Below are positions 14,422 through 16,545 of a stretch of DNA of 16,545 nt, one piece after another. Origin of the DNA: an uncultured Bacteroidales bacterium. Its GTDB lineage: Bacteria; Bacteroidota; Bacteroidia; Bacteroidales; WCHB1-69. Below the pieces are notes generated by a model. The model saw only the letters and a program-made list of their open reading frames with translations, was not told where the DNA came from and did not search any database. Both the position numbers and the translations under genes were made by a program. Position 1 is the stretch's first letter. Each line of letters begins with the position of its first letter. The stretch is from the NCBI GenBank assembly GCA_946407715.1, contig CAMJPH010000056.1:1-16545 (forward strand). The letters run 5' to 3'.

Positions 14422-15735
14422 TTATTTTCGTGCTAACCATTCGTTCGGGTTGACATACCGGTCGTTCTTCCAAATCTCGAAGTGGAGTTCATAGGTGTTG
14501 GAGGAGGAACTCTTGGCCACCGTGCCAATGGTCTGTTTCGTGGAGACTTTGTCGCCTTTTTTCACATTAGCCGATGAAAGATTCTGATACACTGTGAGAT
14601 ATTCCCCATGGCGAACCATGACCACCGTTGTGCCCATGATGTTCATCACGCCGGTCACCACGCCCTCGAACACCGCACGTGCGGGAGTGCCGGCTTCCAC
14701 CATTATATCGATGCCATGGTTGTCAATCTGCACGGAAGGCACATCGGGATGGGGATAACTGCCGAAATCGCTCACTTTGGCGCCTTTCGCAACAGGCCAC
14801 GGCAGTCTGCCCTTGTTGTTGATGAACGAGGTGTTCAGGGTTTGCTCCTCCGGGGTTAAGGAAATGGTGGCGGTGGGTTTTGTGGAACCGGACGTGCTGG
14901 GTTTTGTGGAGGTGGAAGTGCCGGAGGACTTGCCCTTTGCCGCCTTGGCTTTTCTTTCGCGTTCGGCATTGGCTCTCGCAATCTCCTCTTTCACCGCCTT
15001 TTGGATTGCTGCTTCGATATTTTTTCGCTGCTGTTGCTGCTTTTTCAAATCATCATTCAGCTTTTTAGACTCCTTTTTCAGTTTTTCGGCATTCTGGGTC
15101 TTTTTCCGACGGTCAATTTCCAGATTCTTGATTTCCTGTTCTTTGGACGAAAGTGTATTCAGTTTGTCGTTTTTCAACACAACAATTTCCTCATTCTTCT
15201 TTGTCAGTTCTTCCGTTGTCTTTGTAATACGTTCAGCTTGTTCCCGGACATTTCGGGAGAAAATGGCATAATAGCGCAATCTGCGGAACATTTGGGAGAA
15301 GTCATCCGCCGCCAAGATGAACGTGACTTTGTCCATCAACCGACGGTTGCGGTAGGCGTTATAGACCACTTGCGCATAATCCGCTTTCATATAGGACAAC
15401 TTCTTTTCTAACTGACTGATTTCCTGTTGATTTTGTTCCTGTTCATCCTCCATCTGGATGATTTGGGAATTAAGATTAGTGATGATTTTCTCCCTGTTTT
15501 GAATCTGTTGCCGCAACAATGCTGCCTGCTGTACAGCCGCTTTCTGGTTCGATTCCGTCTTCTTCAACAGTTTCTGCGTTTGGGCGATTTCGTTTTCAAT
15601 TTTCTGTTTGTCTTTTTTAAGCTGTGTGCTGCTCTTCCCGTTTTGGGCAAATCCATGAACGGTGAAAAGCATAAAAGCCAACAGACACAACAGGCGAACC
15701 GCCTTCTTACCATAACCCGTTTGAAAATTCTTCAT
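14422..15735 (-). CDS. EnvC-like murein hydrolase activator (coiled coil plus degenerate LytM/M23 domain)
   Basis: A 437-residue periplasmic protein: signal peptide (about 1-31, ending GFAQ), a long lysine/glutamine-rich coiled coil (about 34-265), a Ser/Thr/Pro linker (268-290) and a C-terminal LytM (M23) domain (about 305-437). EnvC proteins of this build activate cell-division amidases rather than cut peptidoglycan. The metal-site positions support this: where active enzymes have HxxxD there is Asn339 with Asp343 (NHGID), the YxH position is Asn385 (VYQNL), and the HxH pair is E-L-H (416-418). Three expected His ligands are therefore missing. A frame opens at 15756, but ATG 15735 directly precedes a good signal peptide and the longer start lies in a putative -7 box. 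It is first gene of the operon with engB and the META gene. Partner amidases are not in the window. Confidence 0.9.
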   Translation of the reverse strand: MKNFQTGYGKKAVRLLCLLAFMLFTVHGFAQNGKSSTQLKKDKQKIENEIAQTQKLLKKTESNQKAAVQQAALLRQQIQNREKIITNLNSQIIQMEDEQEQNQQEISQLEKKLSYMKADYAQVVYNAYRNRRLMDKVTFILAADDFSQMFRRLRYYAIFSRNVREQAERITKTTEELTKKNEEIVVLKNDKLNTLSSKEQEIKNLEIDRRKKTQNAEKLKKESKKLNDDLKKQQQQRKNIEAAIQKAVKEEIARANAERERKAKAAKGKSSGTSTSTKPSTSGSTKPTATISLTPEEQTLNTSFINNKGRLPWPVAKGAKVSDFGSYPHPDVPSVQIDNHGIDIMVEAGTPARAVFEGVVTGVMNIMGTTVVMVRHGEYLTVYQNLSSANVKKGDKVSTKQTIGTVAKSSSSNTYELHFEIWKNDRYVNPNEWLARK

Positions 15736-15753
15736 ATAGAAATATATAACCTG

Positions 15754-15761
15754 CAAAAATA
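15754..15761 (-). promoter_or_regulatory. Putative -7 promoter box of the EnvC-like/engB/META operon
   Basis: Minus strand TATTTTTG followed by C, matching TAnnTTTG, 18 bp upstream of the ATG at 15735, implying a very short leader. No clear -33 TTG is seen. The box lies in the divergent gap shared with pnuC. Confidence 0.5.
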
Positions 15762-15839
15762 ACAGATATTTACGTTTTACCCTAAAAATTCCAGCAATTT
15801 TATGAACAATCCAACGTTAATCGCAATCAAATTATTTTC

Positions 15840-15847
15840 TATTTTTG
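15840..15847 (+). promoter_or_regulatory. Putative -7 promoter box of pnuC
   Basis: TATTTTTG followed by C matches TAnnTTTG and lies 24 bp before the ATG at 15872. The -33 region (near 15816) has GTTA rather than TTG. The final TTG of this box could be read as an alternative in-frame start, but its place in the promoter argues against that. Confidence 0.5.
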
Positions 15848-15871
15848 CGCACTTTTTTAGACTGTTCCAAA

Positions 15872-16465
15872 ATGTCAATAGATCTTATCATTGAGATTAT
15901 AGGCGCTGCTATAGGATTGATATATCTCTATCTGGAGTATAAGGCCAATGTGTGGCTTTGGCCAGTAGGCATTGTGATGTCGATCTTTTACGTGGTCATA
16001 TTCTTCCATAGCAAGTTTTATGCCGATGCTGCGATATACCTTTATTATATTGGCGCGAACACTTACGGGCTGTTCCAATGGAAACGCTCACGCGGCCAAA
16101 TGTTGGAGGAGAACGGGACAGCGGCGGAAATGCCTATCACACACGTGCCCGCAAAGCGAATCTTGCCGTTAGCCATCGTCACGTTCGCTTTGTGGATGCT
16201 TCTCTATGGGATTCTGAAAACCGTAACCGACAGTCCGATACCGTTAGGGGATGCCTTCACCACATCGGTAAGCATCGTGGCCACATGGATGCTGGCACAG
16301 AAATATCTGGAACAGTGGATGCTGTGGATAGTTGTCAACATCGTTTCCACCATCCTGTATTTCTGGAAAGGTCTCTACCCTACCGGCGTACTGTTCATCG
16401 TTTACGTGATTGTTGCCGTGCTCGGATATTTACGTTGGAAAAAGCTTATGACGTGTGATTTATGA
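15872..16465 (+). CDS. pnuC: PnuC-family transporter (nicotinamide riboside, possibly thiamine)
   Basis: PnuC proteins are seven-helix inner-membrane facilitators that let nicotinamide riboside enter, where a kinase traps it for NAD synthesis. The 197-residue protein has the family marks: an early helix LIIEIIGAAIGLIYLYLEYK (5-24), WLWPVGIVMSIFYVVIFF (28-45), FYADAAIYLYYIGANTYGLFQW (49-70), DAFTTSVSIVATWMLAQKYLE (127-147) and WIVVNIVSTILYFWKGLY (152-169), then a last helix to about 187. The length is close to the usual 190-240. ATG 15872 is chosen over an upstream TTG in the promoter. Close homologues in Bacteroidota next to thiamine genes (PnuT) carry thiamine; no thiamine gene or riboswitch is in view, so the substrate stays open. 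The last residues (MTCDL) and the stop are made of the heptamer array that follows. Confidence 0.92.
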   Translation: MSIDLIIEIIGAAIGLIYLYLEYKANVWLWPVGIVMSIFYVVIFFHSKFYADAAIYLYYIGANTYGLFQWKRSRGQMLEENGTAAEMPITHVPAKRILPLAIVTFALWMLLYGILKTVTDSPIPLGDAFTTSVSIVATWMLAQKYLEQWMLWIVVNIVSTILYFWKGLYPTGVLFIVYVIVAVLGYLRWKKLMTCDL

Positions 16466-16487
16466 CGTGTGACGTATGATTTATTAT
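16446..16487. repeat. Heptamer tandem array overlapping the 3' end of pnuC
   Basis: Six 7-bp units in register on the plus strand: TTATGAC (twice), GTGTGAT, GTGTGAC, GTATGAT and a decayed TTATTAT. GA recurs every 7 bp in the first five. The first units encode the end of PnuC and its TGA (16463-16465); the rest are intergenic. The unit is related to GACGTGA at 2507-2534. Confidence 0.8.
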
Positions 16488-16545
16488 GGTTTGAGTCCGC
16501 TTGAAAAAGTGCTCTCTTTCAAGAAGCCAATAGGCTACGCCGCCG
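16488..16545. other. Right-edge segment: uncertain gene end, inverted repeat
   Basis: A 7-bp inverted repeat (CTTGAAA at 16500-16506, TTTCAAG at 16517-16523) lies here without a following T-run. The minus strand has an open frame entering from the right edge that reads GVAYWLLEREHFFKRTQ and would end inside the heptamer array at 16446-16448. The plus strand has a frame from ATG 16476 (MIYYGLSPLEKVLSFKK) that stays open to the edge. Neither is recognised and 58 bp cannot decide between them. Confidence 0.25.

Noticed and set aside
15845..15871. TTG start at 15845 adding nine residues to PnuC
   Set aside because: The TTG is the end of a TATTTTTG -7 box, and the family N-terminus begins at the ATG at 15872.
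15736..15871. Thiamine or other riboswitch upstream of pnuC
   Set aside because: The leader after the -7 box is too short, and no conserved riboswitch core was seen.

Overview
The window looks like a chromosomal segment of a member of the Bacteroidota, most likely the Bacteroidales or a close relative. The evidence is a type IX secretion system (T9SS) locus (PorU, PorV, a PorP/SprF-family protein and a GldJ-like lipoprotein), -7 promoter boxes of the Bacteroidota form TAnnTTTG in front of several genes, and A-rich leaders without clear Shine-Dalgarno sequences. No tRNA, rRNA, CRISPR array, insertion sequence or phage gene was seen.

Layout. From 1 to 9125 every gene is on the minus strand. 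In transcription order from the right these are porU (sortase), porV (its outer-membrane partner), ispF (isoprenoid precursor synthesis), nadD (NAD synthesis), a 23S-rRNA-type uracil-C5 methyltransferase of the RlmD/TrmA family, and ahcY (S-adenosylhomocysteine hydrolase, cut by the left edge). A short divergent promoter region (9126-9261) separates porU from a plus-strand pair: a PorP/SprF-family protein and gldJ. A strong hairpin terminator follows gldJ. Next is a plus-strand gene joining a DUF2156-type domain to a GNAT acetyltransferase domain. It runs tail to tail, 3 bp apart, into a minus-strand operon read from 15735 to 13353: an EnvC-like LytM/M23 protein, the GTPase EngB and a META-domain lipoprotein. 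A plus-strand pnuC vitamin-precursor transporter follows, and the right edge holds no gene that can be firmly called.

How the genes fit together. PorU and PorV work on the cell surface, where they cleave the C-terminal sorting signal of T9SS cargo and attach the cargo. PorP/SprF and GldJ belong to the outer-membrane and periplasmic side of the same machine. The core motor and ring genes (gldK/L/M/N) are absent, so this is the satellite porV-porU-gldJ type of locus rather than the porPKLMN cluster. EnvC-like and EngB proteins point to cell division and ribosome assembly. RlmD uses S-adenosylmethionine, and AhcY removes the by-product. NadD and PnuC both bear on NAD supply but are far apart.

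The least explained feature is a set of degenerate 6-7 bp tandem arrays with an AGACTTA / GACGTGA-like unit. They occur in three intergenic places (2507-2640, 5201-5249, 16446-16487) and in two of them supply the last codons and the stop of the adjacent gene (nadD, pnuC). I see no clearly new multi-gene system. The repeats, the DUF2156-GNAT fusion and the PorP-GldJ pairing are the points most worth checking.
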